This document shows, piece by piece, positions 9,697-18,121 of a stretch of DNA of 59,388 nt. Made by a program: the position numbers and the translations under genes. The DNA is from an uncultured Planctomycetaceae bacterium (lineage in GTDB: Bacteria; Planctomycetota; Planctomycetia; Planctomycetales; Planctomycetaceae): the NCBI GenBank assembly GCA_937916515.1, contig CALFSX010000259.1, positions 1-59,388 on the forward strand, read 5' to 3'. The notes beneath the pieces are model-generated. The model had not been told where the DNA came from, searched no databases, and worked only from the letters and a program-made list of their open reading frames with translations. Numbering within the stretch: the first letter of the stretch is position 1; each line of letters starts with the position of its first letter.

Positions 9697-9980
9697 TGGC
9701 TCAGACGAAAGGTCTTGCAAGCGAAGTCGCACCTTCAACCGCGTTCGTCCTTCCGCCGTTGGGCGAAGTCTGCACTTAATGAACGTATTCTGACGCGATA
9801 ATGGTAGGCAGGTTTCGTTTGTTTGCCTCGCTACAGTGAGATTCTGCGAATATCTGAAACGCAGAAGCTGGCGTTAATAGATTGCTGGGGCAGGGCACTA
9901 ACGAATTCAGGAATGTAACTTGGTGTAGTTTGACTGGAGTTTGCGTTTACTGGTGCCATCATCACGGTGGAGCGTGATGG
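9697..9980. other. Convergent intergenic gap
   Basis: The gap between the convergent MtfA and redoxin-fusion genes contains no gene. Its last ~25 bases hold a hairpin repeat copy that reaches into the stop codon of the next gene. Confidence 0.4.
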
Positions 9981-9985
9981 CTACT
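9957..9985. repeat. GTAGCC/TCACG hairpin repeat, single copy at a stop codon
   Basis: Read on the minus strand the copy is AGTAGCCATCACGCTCC followed by ACCGTGATGAT, a stem of ATCACG/CGTGAT. The TAG of its GTAGCC is the actual stop codon (9981-9983) of the minus-strand redoxin-fusion gene. It is a slightly diverged member of the family at 11783-11952, 17784-17949, 18072-18095 and 22744-22862. Confidence 0.7.
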
Positions 9986-11762
9986 TGACGACACGACCGG
10001 TTTTGGGATCGATTGTCAGGTTCAGCGCCTCGTTGTCGTTCGTATAGAACAGGAAGCCGTACATCATTTCGTGGTACGTTTGCAGGCCGAATTTTACGGT
10101 GGCGGATGGATCGGGGTTAAATGGGTTGAACGCCGAATTGTCAAAGTGAGCCGTGCAATCAACGCGAGTTCCTTTGGGAAACTTCATTTGGTCGACCGCC
10201 CAGCGATAAGACGACTGCCATTCGAAGTTGTAGTTCGGGACGCTCAACAAAATTTCCTGCCGCTGATCCGGATAGGTTGCTGCGAACGTCATATCTTTGC
10301 CTCGCAGATGCATATGGCAAAACATACCGATGCCTGTTGCGTCTTCCTGAAACGATTTCGACGCCTTCACTGCATGGTGACTGGCTTCCGGCGGAATCGC
10401 GAAACCTCGACCGTTGCATTGAAAATGCCGAATCTGCTTCTGAATCTTTTCCTTCGCAAACACAAAACCAACAGCTGTCTGGTCGGTTGTGGCTTCGCCG
10501 GTGGTGACGTAGTGCAATTGCACGCCAACAACGGATCCTGCGGGAATTCGAAAGGCGATACCGGAATCCAGCACCATTGGATCACCACCGGGGACGAAGC
10601 CAGTGATGAAGTTCTTCTCCGGGTGAAAGTCCTTACCGTGAATGTCCGTGATGCTGGCATAGCCCATGTTGCAGTGATGCACGACGTCATCGTTGCCAGG
10701 ATTGATCTCAATCTTTTGAACCCATGTGTCTTCCAGAAACACGTGAGGCAACAGGGCATACCTATAGGGAACGTAACCTTCCGCAGGAATCATTTCCGGG
10801 GACGGCAAGCGAACGACAAGATCCGGTTCCCCAATCAGCCAGTCCGAATTGCGAGGTTCAAGCGGCGGTGGACCATCCGCAATATTCCCTGCTGCACGAT
10901 CTCCCGTTGCCCATTCGGTGATGGTGCGAATGTCGGCTGTCGGAAGGTTAAGATTGTTGATGAAGGTGCCGTGTTCGCTGGCCGCATGCCACGGCGGCAT
11001 GCGGCGTTGAGCAACAACTTCGGCGATCATGGCCGCATGACGGTTGACGTCTTCATAGGTGAGCAGTGAGAACGGAGCCGCGTTGTTGGGATGATGACAC
11101 TTTTGACAGTGTTGCTTCATCAGTGGAGCGACGTCTTGATAGTATGTGAGGTTCCTGACTGGTGGCTGATTGGGTTTTGTGATGAGGCAACCATCAACGG
11201 GCGTTTCGGCAATACGGACGTCTCGGTCAGCCAGTATGTCTTCGATGGATTCTCGAAGATCTTCGCGGCCAGCATTTGGACTAACTCCGCCAAGTCGGAA
11301 TTCGGAATCGATTCGTCCTCGATACTTCAGTTGCCGTTTCGCATCCAGAACAACGCATTCCGGTGTCCGAGTTGCACCGACCGCAGCCACGACTTCGCCG
11401 GAGAAATCCTTCGAAAATGGAAATGCAATATCTGCCTTCACCGCCTGATGAGCAACATCCACCACGGAATCGTCTGGGCCAGCGTTGATTGCCAGAAACT
11501 GCACACCTTTGGACCGAAACTCTTCGTCCAGCCGGCGCAGCTTTGGCAGCGATCGGCGGACGATTGGGCAGTCAAGTGTCGTAAAAATCAGCACAAAAGC
11601 TTTTCGTTGATCGAAATCGGACAGCGTCCGAGGCAGGTAGCGGATGTCGGTGAATGTAAAGTCATCGACGACAGAGCCAACCGCAGGACGAGCGGAATCG
11701 TCCGACCGCACTGAGCCCGCTATGAGCAGAAGATTTATCAGCAGAAAAATTGTGAACCGCAT
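9981..11762 (-). CDS. Redoxin - cytochrome c - copper monooxygenase-like fusion, exported
   Basis: This is a secreted multidomain protein of about 593 residues. After a signal peptide (IFLLINLLLIAGSVRS) comes a thioredoxin/AhpC-TSA-like domain (about residues 25-190) with a single Cys in TTLDCPIVRRS, so it lacks the CxxC pair. A haem-binding segment follows, QHCQKCHHPNNAAPFSL (CxxCH). The C-terminal half resembles the copper type II ascorbate-dependent monooxygenase fold, with VVHHCNMG and MFCHMHLRGKDM as candidate copper ligands. The combination recurs in planctomycetes and related bacteria; its reaction is unknown. I prefer ATG 11762, ten bases after AGGA; a GTG at 11768 is in frame. The stop codon lies inside a hairpin repeat. 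It lies just downstream of the giant dehydrogenase gene and may share its transcript. Confidence 0.82.
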   Translation of the reverse strand: MRFTIFLLINLLLIAGSVRSDDSARPAVGSVVDDFTFTDIRYLPRTLSDFDQRKAFVLIFTTLDCPIVRRSLPKLRRLDEEFRSKGVQFLAINAGPDDSVVDVAHQAVKADIAFPFSKDFSGEVVAAVGATRTPECVVLDAKRQLKYRGRIDSEFRLGGVSPNAGREDLRESIEDILADRDVRIAETPVDGCLITKPNQPPVRNLTYYQDVAPLMKQHCQKCHHPNNAAPFSLLTYEDVNRHAAMIAEVVAQRRMPPWHAASEHGTFINNLNLPTADIRTITEWATGDRAAGNIADGPPPLEPRNSDWLIGEPDLVVRLPSPEMIPAEGYVPYRYALLPHVFLEDTWVQKIEINPGNDDVVHHCNMGYASITDIHGKDFHPEKNFITGFVPGGDPMVLDSGIAFRIPAGSVVGVQLHYVTTGEATTDQTAVGFVFAKEKIQKQIRHFQCNGRGFAIPPEASHHAVKASKSFQEDATGIGMFCHMHLRGKDMTFAATYPDQRQEILLSVPNYNFEWQSSYRWAVDQMKFPKGTRVDCTAHFDNSAFNPFNPDPSATVKFGLQTYHEMMYGFLFYTNDNEALNLTIDPKTGRVVK

Positions 11763-11782
11763 GAACACGTCGTCCTGAAACT

Positions 11783-11952
11783 AGTAGCCGTCACGCTCCG
11801 CGTGACGAAATGCCACAGAGAAACCTACCCAACGGCTGATTCGATAGATACAAAGCTAAAGCTTTCTTATGCCATACCAATAGTCGTCAAACCTAAACAA
11901 GTTCGTGCACGCTTCTCGTGCTGCTTTCATCACGCGGAGCGTGATGGCTACT
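11783..11952. repeat. Paired inverted hairpin repeats filling the intergenic gap
   Basis: Two copies of a ~25-bp hairpin face each other: AGTAGCCGTCACGCTCCG at 11783-11808 and its inverted form at 11927-11952. The right copy contains the TAG stop (11948-11950) of the giant minus-strand gene; the left copy lies about 20 bp upstream of the next gene's start. The stems differ by a compensated base pair: G-C in the left copy (GTCACGC/GCGTGAC) and A-T in the right copy (ATCACGC/GCGTGAT). The pairs resemble REPIN-like doublets. Confidence 0.72.
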
Positions 11953-14900
11953 TTTGTATTTCCTGAGTAAACACGTTCAGCTTGATATTGCGATAACGAA
12001 CTTCCGTTTTACCTCCGCTGTGAAGCTGGAAGGCGATGATGCCACTTTTGGCACCTTCCGGGTCTTCCATGTCGACGCAAAGCTGGCCGTTAATCAATGT
12101 GCGAATGCGGTTGCGTTCGGCGATGATTTCGTAAGTGTTCCAATCGCCAGGTTTGACGTGTTCTTCGCCGGACTTGTCCCACAATAAAGCTCGCCCGTGT
12201 TCTTCGTACAGTTTGCCCCACCAGCCTTTGCCGATGTCAGCCTGATAGCCGCTCACCTCGCCATTCTTGGCCTGACTGCGAAATTGAATACCGCTGTTAC
12301 CTTCGTTGTCGACAAGCTTCACTTCCAGTGTCAGATGGAAGTTGTCGACGGACAAATCGCTGACGATCCAGTTGTTGTGCTTCAGGCCATCGGTGCGGCC
12401 GACAAGTTCACCGTTTTCGACCGACCACAATCCTTCCGCTCCGGACCACCCCGTCAGGTCTTTGCCGTTGAAGATGGTTGATTCGTTATCCTTGGTGGCC
12501 AGCAGCGGGTTCTGCTGTTTTGCTCGCAGATAGGCGACCAACGAACGAACCTGATGCGGCGTGAACAGCTTTAACTGGTCGTCCGGCATCATCGACTTGT
12601 CACTTTCAATACGTTCGTCGATTTCGTCTTTCGGAACAATCACCACTGCATCGGCCGTCTGAACGGTGACCGATTTTGTGTCTTCGGTTTTCACCAATCC
12701 GGTGATCACACGCCCGTTGGTCGTGGCGATAATTGTTGCGCGGTACTCTTTCGCCATCACAGCGCTGGGGTCAACCACGTTGCTTAATAGATAGTCGACG
12801 TTGGCTCGGTTTGATCCCGTCAGATCCGGCCCAACTTTGTTGCCGACGCCATACAGGATGTGACACTTCATGCACGTCTTGGCAAAGATCGCTCGCCCCA
12901 TTTCCAGGTTCGGTTCGGGGTGTTGCGTTGATTCGATCAGCGACTTGTATTCTGCGATCATCGCCAGTTTGTCGTCGGCCGATTCGCGAGCTGTCCCCCA
13001 GACGTTTTCCAACAGGGAATTGACATCTTTGTTCTTCAAAAATTGAAGCTGACGAACAAGATCCGCCGTTAGATCTGTGCCTGCGATCTGTTTGGCTTCG
13101 ATAGCCTTCAATAAAGCAACGCCGGAGATCGCTCGCGAGCAAAGCGTTCCCAGCGCCATGCGTTTTTGGTTTGGCGTGAAGGATTCGTAGCTGGTCAGCA
13201 ACGCTGTAGCGACATTCGCATCGTTGTACTGAGCAAGTCCCTGAATGGCTGCTTCGCGAAGCGGGCCGTCAGTCTTCAACAGTGATTGCAGTGTTGGCAC
13301 CAACCCAACGTCGTTGGCATCCAGCAGGGACTGCAATGCCACCAGGCGAGTTTTCGCGTCGCCGGAAGAATCTTCAATCTGACTTCGCATGGCCTGCATT
13401 GCGGCTTTGTCGCCAAAGGTGACGCCCAAAGCCGTCGCCTGAATTCGTACGTCGGTGTTGTTGTTCTTCAGCAGTGCCGACGAAACTTCCGTCCATTCCG
13501 CAGGTGCGGCAACTTTTCTCTGGCCTTGCAGTGCGGATCGAATGGCATTGAGATAGGTAAGTTTCACGGCATCATTGGGAGCCGCTCCAAGCCCCTTCAC
13601 CAGAATCCTAAGTGACGATTCCGCACCGCCGCTGCCGATACGTCTCAGCATAAAGTCTCGCAACAGCGGAATGTGTTCTCCAGCGGACATTGCCAAAGCG
13701 AGGGCTCGCGTGGGATCGACATCAGCCAGCGGTTCCGCGGCGTACCAGTACATCAGCGGCAGGTTGTGATCCGTGGCGTCTTCGGCGTGGCTGGTCAGGT
13801 TCTGCAGCAGATCCCAGCGTTCTTCCAGAGGAAGTTGCTGAGCCGCCGAAGCAAGATACAGCCGGACAACCGGTGACTTGTCGTTCAGAGCCAACGAAGT
13901 GAATGTCGCGACCAGCTGCTGGGCTGGTTTGTTGCGAGCTGTTTCCATTGCCAGCTGAATCGCCCAGCCTCGAACATACGGGCTGTCGTCCGCAAGCATC
14001 GTTTGAATATTATCGGGCGACAATTTGCCGATGACGTGCAACGCCCACGCAGCTCTCAGCCGCCGAGTGTCGTCGGAATGTGTTTTCAAAACATCCTGCA
14101 GATTGCTGATCGCCGTCGTGGAAAGATCTTGCGAGTCGGCGCGTTCCTGCAGCAGTCGACGACCATGACGAACGTACCAGTCATTCTCCTTCAACGCCAA
14201 CGCTGCCAGTTGGTCGTCGGAGAGTGATTTGAGGTCGACTGTCGGAGCCGACGTTTTCGAATCGCCAAAACTGATTTTGTAGATGCGTCCGTTGGTCCTG
14301 TCGTGAACTTCCGATTCTTTGCGATGACAAGCCTGCATGTCGTACCAGTCGATCATCCATGCGTTGCCGTCCGGGCCATAGCGGATGTTCAGAATCTGAG
14401 ACGCCTTATCGCCGGTGAGCAGGAAATCCGGGCCATGACTGCCAACGTAGCCAGAACCATTCGGCTTCAGCACGTCGACGTTTAGTCGCTGACCGTGGAT
14501 GTTGTTCATGAACAACTGATTGCGGTACTTCGCGGGCCACGTGTCGCCCAGATAAATCATGGCACCAGCGTGAGCATGACCGCCACCGGCAGAATCAGAT
14601 TTACTGTTTCCGCCATGTGGAGTCGCTCCCAGATAGTGCAGGTGATCGGCGATCGTCACGATGTCGCGGTACGTGTGCGGGTTGAAATGCTGTCCGCCCT
14701 GTCTCTGATATCGTCCGCCCTGAATCATGTGATACAAATGAGGAATCACGCAGGCAGTGATGAATGCCTGACCGTGATCGTTGAAGTCGACTCCCCATGG
14801 GTTGCTGGTTCCCTGAGCAAACGCTTCGAATTCGTGACGAATTGGGTGGTACCGCCACACGGCACAATTCAGCGGAATACGTTGATCGTCGGGAGTTCCT

Positions 14901-17773
14901 GGTTTGCCAACTTTTGAATGCGTGAATACGCCATGGCAGCCATACAGCCAGCCGTCGGGTCCCCAGATGAAGGCGTTCAATGTTTCGTGAGTGTCCTGAT
15001 AGCCCCAACCATCCAATAGGATCTGCGGTTCGCTGTCGGGAACATCGTCGCAGTTCTTGTCGGGAATAAACATGAAGTACGGAGCTGCTCCCACCCACAC
15101 TCCGCCGAAACCCACTTCAATGCCGCTCACCAGGTTCAGGCCTTCTGCAAACACCTTTCGCTGGTCCAGCGTGCCATTGCCGTCGGTATCTTCAAAAATT
15201 AGAATGCGGTCGCGGCCCTTGTCGCCTTTGGCTCGCACGGGATATTCGTAAGCCTCCGCAATCCATACTCGACCTCGATCATCAATCGCCATCGCAATGG
15301 GCTGCTGCACTTCCGGTTCGGCAGCGGCAACAGTCACGGAAAAACCTTCGGGAAGTTTCATGGCAGCAGCTGCTTCGTCGGCCGACAAACCCGAATGAGG
15401 ATACTCGTCCTGCACAAGCTGAACGGGCGGCGCGGTTACAGCAGCCGGGCGATTTTCATGCAGCCGAAAGTTGTCGAAGTTAAGATGTCCCCACGGACCT
15501 GTGCTGGCATCAACCAGCCGAACCATGATTTCTTTGCCCACGTGAGCTCGCAGGTCCACCACCACTTGCCGCATCGTTTCGCTGCTGGTGCCCGCAATCT
15601 GGTAGAACACTTTGTCTGTGTCTTTGCGAACCAGTTCGACTCGCGTTTTATCCGTTGGCCCACCGTTGGTCAGGAAGCTTCCGTATGGCTGAGACACCAC
15701 AAACGGAGCCGACGTGAGCGTGCCGATGCGTTCGTCGCCGTGATGTTCGAAGCCGCCAACCCAGAAGTTTCCACTGTGAGCACTGTGCATTCCTCGGCCA
15801 CGCGCCGTGACGGTGTCGCCCTTGATGGGTTGACCTTCGAAGGCGTTCCCAGTGGAAGTCCAGTCGGCCAGTGTTCCTGTTTCGAAATCCAGATTCAGTT
15901 CTTTGCCGGCCATCGATTTAGGTTTCACACCCGCGACGGTCGGAGCCATAGCTGCAGCCGGTGCCTTCATGGCGGGCCCAGCCACGTATGTACCGTCCGA
16001 CTGCTTCACGCGAAGATAGTCGATCGCAAACATGAACGATTTCTTTGCCTTGGGATTTGTGCCGACAATCTGAGCCGTCAGAGTGTGTTTGCTGCCTTCG
16101 GCGGACAGTTTGGGAAACGACAGCACGCCAGTTGTAGCCACGGCGGCGTTGTACAGATCGATCGGGGCACCCAGCTTTTGGTCGTCCAGGAACAACTGCA
16201 CAATTCCGTAGTCGCCCGCAATGGTCAGCACGACATCAACATCAACAGTCCCCGTGAATGCCGGAAGATTCGCCGTCAACTTGTCACCGATGCGACCACG
16301 GGTCCACCACATCTGTGCCTGATTGCTCCATTTGTCACCGTTAAAGCGGCTCATGTCCTGAGCCTTTGCCGCACCGCCTGTAACTTTCACGTTCAACGCT
16401 TCGCCTTCGATGGCGCCGTCTGCCAGTCCCGTCTTTTTGTCAATCTTCGACTTCGGTCCACGTAGTGCGGTGGCTGCTTCGACAGAAGGCAGCTTTTCTC
16501 CTTCGTAGATTTTGGGTTGAGCCGCCAGCCAGGCTTCCTTTGAGACCGACTGCGTTTGGTGAGTTAAAACATGTGATCCCAGCATTCCGCCGACAACAAT
16601 GTCGGGACGTTTGTCGTTGTTGACGTCGACGATCGAAATCTGACGCCCAATGCCCGCGTCACCATCGGCCTTGTGCGGAATCCAGTCAACTCCGTCTTTG
16701 TTGCGAACAAGTTTGAACCAGTAAACAACGGCTCCAGCGTCCCATAGCGGACTTTGCTTGTGATGCGACCAGTAGGTTTTTCCGGTGATGATGTCCTTCA
16801 GGCCGTCGCCATCGATATCGGCCAACGCCACCGAATGCGGCTCACTGAACAGCACGCCATATTTGTTTTCTGACGGATGCTCCCCCATGATTAGATGATG
16901 CTTGAACGTCGGCTCATCGTTGGCATCAGCAGCAGGCAGTTGTTCGTACCAGCCCAGTCCAAAGTTGTGGGCCGAATGGCTGGTGATGATGTCGCTGTCG
17001 CCATCGCCGTCAACATCGTAGGCATAAATTTCCGCTCCACCGTATGACTGGCTGAACGACGTTTCGTGATACAGCCAACGCGAAGTCAGTTCGTGAGTCA
17101 ACGGTTGTTCAAACCAGCCGCCCGCGTGAATCACGTCCATTCGTCCATCGCTGTTGACATCGCCAATGCCCAGGCCATGACCAAACTTAGTGGAAGCAAT
17201 CTTTTCTGAGATTGGATGAAAGGTCCACGTTGTGAATGGGCGGTCCCAGTCGACTGTCGCAAAACCAAAGAAGCCGTCTCGCGTACAAACCAATTCCGGT
17301 CGTTCGTCGCCGACAATATTGATCAACTGAGGCGACTCGTTCGACACCCAGTCAAACACCTGATGCTTCTTCAAATGTGATTCAAAGCCATCCTTGCCCG
17401 GATTCTCGTAGACGTACGCTGGAGTTCCCGGAAAGCCGACAACAAAAACATCGTTGCGACCATCGCCATTGAAGTCGTATGGCCAGTTAAAGAAATTGTC
17501 CGCATAGCCAGCCGTATTCTGTGCCACCGGCTTGTAAATTTCGTGCTTCCGGGTGAAGTCCGGCCCTTCGAACCAGTACGGCCCGTAGACCACATCTGCC
17601 ACGCCATCTCCGTTGATGTCGGCCGCGTTTGCGCCTTCCGAAAAGTAGGTGTTTGTCAGTTGCTGACGTTCAAACGTGTGCAACGTGAATTCATCAGCGG
17701 CAAACGATTGCGTGGTTGAAGCAAACGCAATAAGTAGAAGCCGAGGTAAACAGTGGCGGGTTAGTCGGTTCAT
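11948..17773 (-). CDS. Giant PVC-type haem-binding dehydrogenase with FG-GAP, HEAT, cytochrome c and DUF1080 modules
   Basis: This exported protein has about 1,941 residues. Order: a signal peptide; FG-GAP/VCBS propeller repeats with calcium-binding DINGDGVAD- and DVDGDGDSD-type loops (about residues 30-480); a golvesin-like beta domain; a ~150-residue jelly-roll-like module beginning LDFETGTLADW; a PVC-type glucose dehydrogenase-like beta-propeller (from LPEGFSVTVAA); HEAT-like helical repeats; a cytochrome c domain with CMKCH; and a C-terminal DUF1080/3-keto-disaccharide hydrolase domain (from IFNGKDLTGW). This architecture suggests surface oxidation and hydrolysis of sugars with haem electron transfer, but the substrate is unknown. 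Start: ATG 17773, or 17785 four codons earlier; longer versions run through a repeat. The stop lies in a hairpin repeat. Confidence 0.85.
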   Translation of the reverse strand: MNRLTRHCLPRLLLIAFASTTQSFAADEFTLHTFERQQLTNTYFSEGANAADINGDGVADVVYGPYWFEGPDFTRKHEIYKPVAQNTAGYADNFFNWPYDFNGDGRNDVFVVGFPGTPAYVYENPGKDGFESHLKKHQVFDWVSNESPQLINIVGDERPELVCTRDGFFGFATVDWDRPFTTWTFHPISEKIASTKFGHGLGIGDVNSDGRMDVIHAGGWFEQPLTHELTSRWLYHETSFSQSYGGAEIYAYDVDGDGDSDIITSHSAHNFGLGWYEQLPAADANDEPTFKHHLIMGEHPSENKYGVLFSEPHSVALADIDGDGLKDIITGKTYWSHHKQSPLWDAGAVVYWFKLVRNKDGVDWIPHKADGDAGIGRQISIVDVNNDKRPDIVVGGMLGSHVLTHQTQSVSKEAWLAAQPKIYEGEKLPSVEAATALRGPKSKIDKKTGLADGAIEGEALNVKVTGGAAKAQDMSRFNGDKWSNQAQMWWTRGRIGDKLTANLPAFTGTVDVDVVLTIAGDYGIVQLFLDDQKLGAPIDLYNAAVATTGVLSFPKLSAEGSKHTLTAQIVGTNPKAKKSFMFAIDYLRVKQSDGTYVAGPAMKAPAAAMAPTVAGVKPKSMAGKELNLDFETGTLADWTSTGNAFEGQPIKGDTVTARGRGMHSAHSGNFWVGGFEHHGDERIGTLTSAPFVVSQPYGSFLTNGGPTDKTRVELVRKDTDKVFYQIAGTSSETMRQVVVDLRAHVGKEIMVRLVDASTGPWGHLNFDNFRLHENRPAAVTAPPVQLVQDEYPHSGLSADEAAAAMKLPEGFSVTVAAAEPEVQQPIAMAIDDRGRVWIAEAYEYPVRAKGDKGRDRILIFEDTDGNGTLDQRKVFAEGLNLVSGIEVGFGGVWVGAAPYFMFIPDKNCDDVPDSEPQILLDGWGYQDTHETLNAFIWGPDGWLYGCHGVFTHSKVGKPGTPDDQRIPLNCAVWRYHPIRHEFEAFAQGTSNPWGVDFNDHGQAFITACVIPHLYHMIQGGRYQRQGGQHFNPHTYRDIVTIADHLHYLGATPHGGNSKSDSAGGGHAHAGAMIYLGDTWPAKYRNQLFMNNIHGQRLNVDVLKPNGSGYVGSHGPDFLLTGDKASQILNIRYGPDGNAWMIDWYDMQACHRKESEVHDRTNGRIYKISFGDSKTSAPTVDLKSLSDDQLAALALKENDWYVRHGRRLLQERADSQDLSTTAISNLQDVLKTHSDDTRRLRAAWALHVIGKLSPDNIQTMLADDSPYVRGWAIQLAMETARNKPAQQLVATFTSLALNDKSPVVRLYLASAAQQLPLEERWDLLQNLTSHAEDATDHNLPLMYWYAAEPLADVDPTRALALAMSAGEHIPLLRDFMLRRIGSGGAESSLRILVKGLGAAPNDAVKLTYLNAIRSALQGQRKVAAPAEWTEVSSALLKNNNTDVRIQATALGVTFGDKAAMQAMRSQIEDSSGDAKTRLVALQSLLDANDVGLVPTLQSLLKTDGPLREAAIQGLAQYNDANVATALLTSYESFTPNQKRMALGTLCSRAISGVALLKAIEAKQIAGTDLTADLVRQLQFLKNKDVNSLLENVWGTARESADDKLAMIAEYKSLIESTQHPEPNLEMGRAIFAKTCMKCHILYGVGNKVGPDLTGSNRANVDYLLSNVVDPSAVMAKEYRATIIATTNGRVITGLVKTEDTKSVTVQTADAVVIVPKDEIDERIESDKSMMPDDQLKLFTPHQVRSLVAYLRAKQQNPLLATKDNESTIFNGKDLTGWSGAEGLWSVENGELVGRTDGLKHNNWIVSDLSVDNFHLTLEVKLVDNEGNSGIQFRSQAKNGEVSGYQADIGKGWWGKLYEEHGRALLWDKSGEEHVKPGDWNTYEIIAERNRIRTLINGQLCVDMEDPEGAKSGIIAFQLHSGGKTEVRYRNIKLNVFTQEIQK

Positions 17774-17783
17774 GTCAGGTCTC

Positions 17784-17949
17784 ATAGTATCCGCTACGCT
17801 CCGCCGTGAAGATATGTCACACAGCAGGCCGGTTAAGCAATTGAAAACAGGAATGCAATTGTACGTCAATAGTGGTCGATACTTCTGTTTGCCCGATGAT
17901 TTGGGACGCGAAGATCCTGCGGTCATTACGGCGGAGCGTGATGGCTGCT
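17784..17949. repeat. Paired inverted hairpin repeats upstream of the giant gene
   Basis: A degenerate left copy (17784-17810, core CTACGCTCCGCCGTGA) and a better right copy (17923-17949, core ACGGCGGAGCGTGATGGCTGCT) are inverted to each other around about 112 bp. They sit directly upstream of the giant gene's start, the same position relative to a start codon as the left copy at 11783. The internal sequence is not similar to that of the other pairs. Confidence 0.6.
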
Positions 17950-18071
17950 AAGCCTGATGCAATGCAACAGTGTGAGCGGGATAAACAATTGCAACATGGA
18001 TTGAGATTTGGTTGTAACAGCGGTTGATGTGGTTGTGGCCAACTGATTTGCATCGCGGTATAAGTTGCTTT

Positions 18072-18095
18072 ATCACGGAGGGCGTGATGGCTACT
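18072..18095. repeat. GTAGCC/TCACG hairpin repeat, single copy
   Basis: This single copy, ATCACGGAGGGCGTGATGG followed by CTACT, lies 27 bp beyond the stop codon of the serine hydrolase/VanX gene on the minus strand. It is close enough to act as a 3' end stem. Confidence 0.65.
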
Positions 18096-18121
18096 GACAA
18101 CACGGCGATTAAACATGCACG

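Noticed and set aside
10071-11069. Plus-strand frame (332 residues)
   Set aside because: Antisense to the redoxin fusion gene; no recognisable motif.
15395-16465. Long plus-strand frame (356 residues)
   Set aside because: Antisense to the giant dehydrogenase; His/Arg/Cys-rich translation with no domain.
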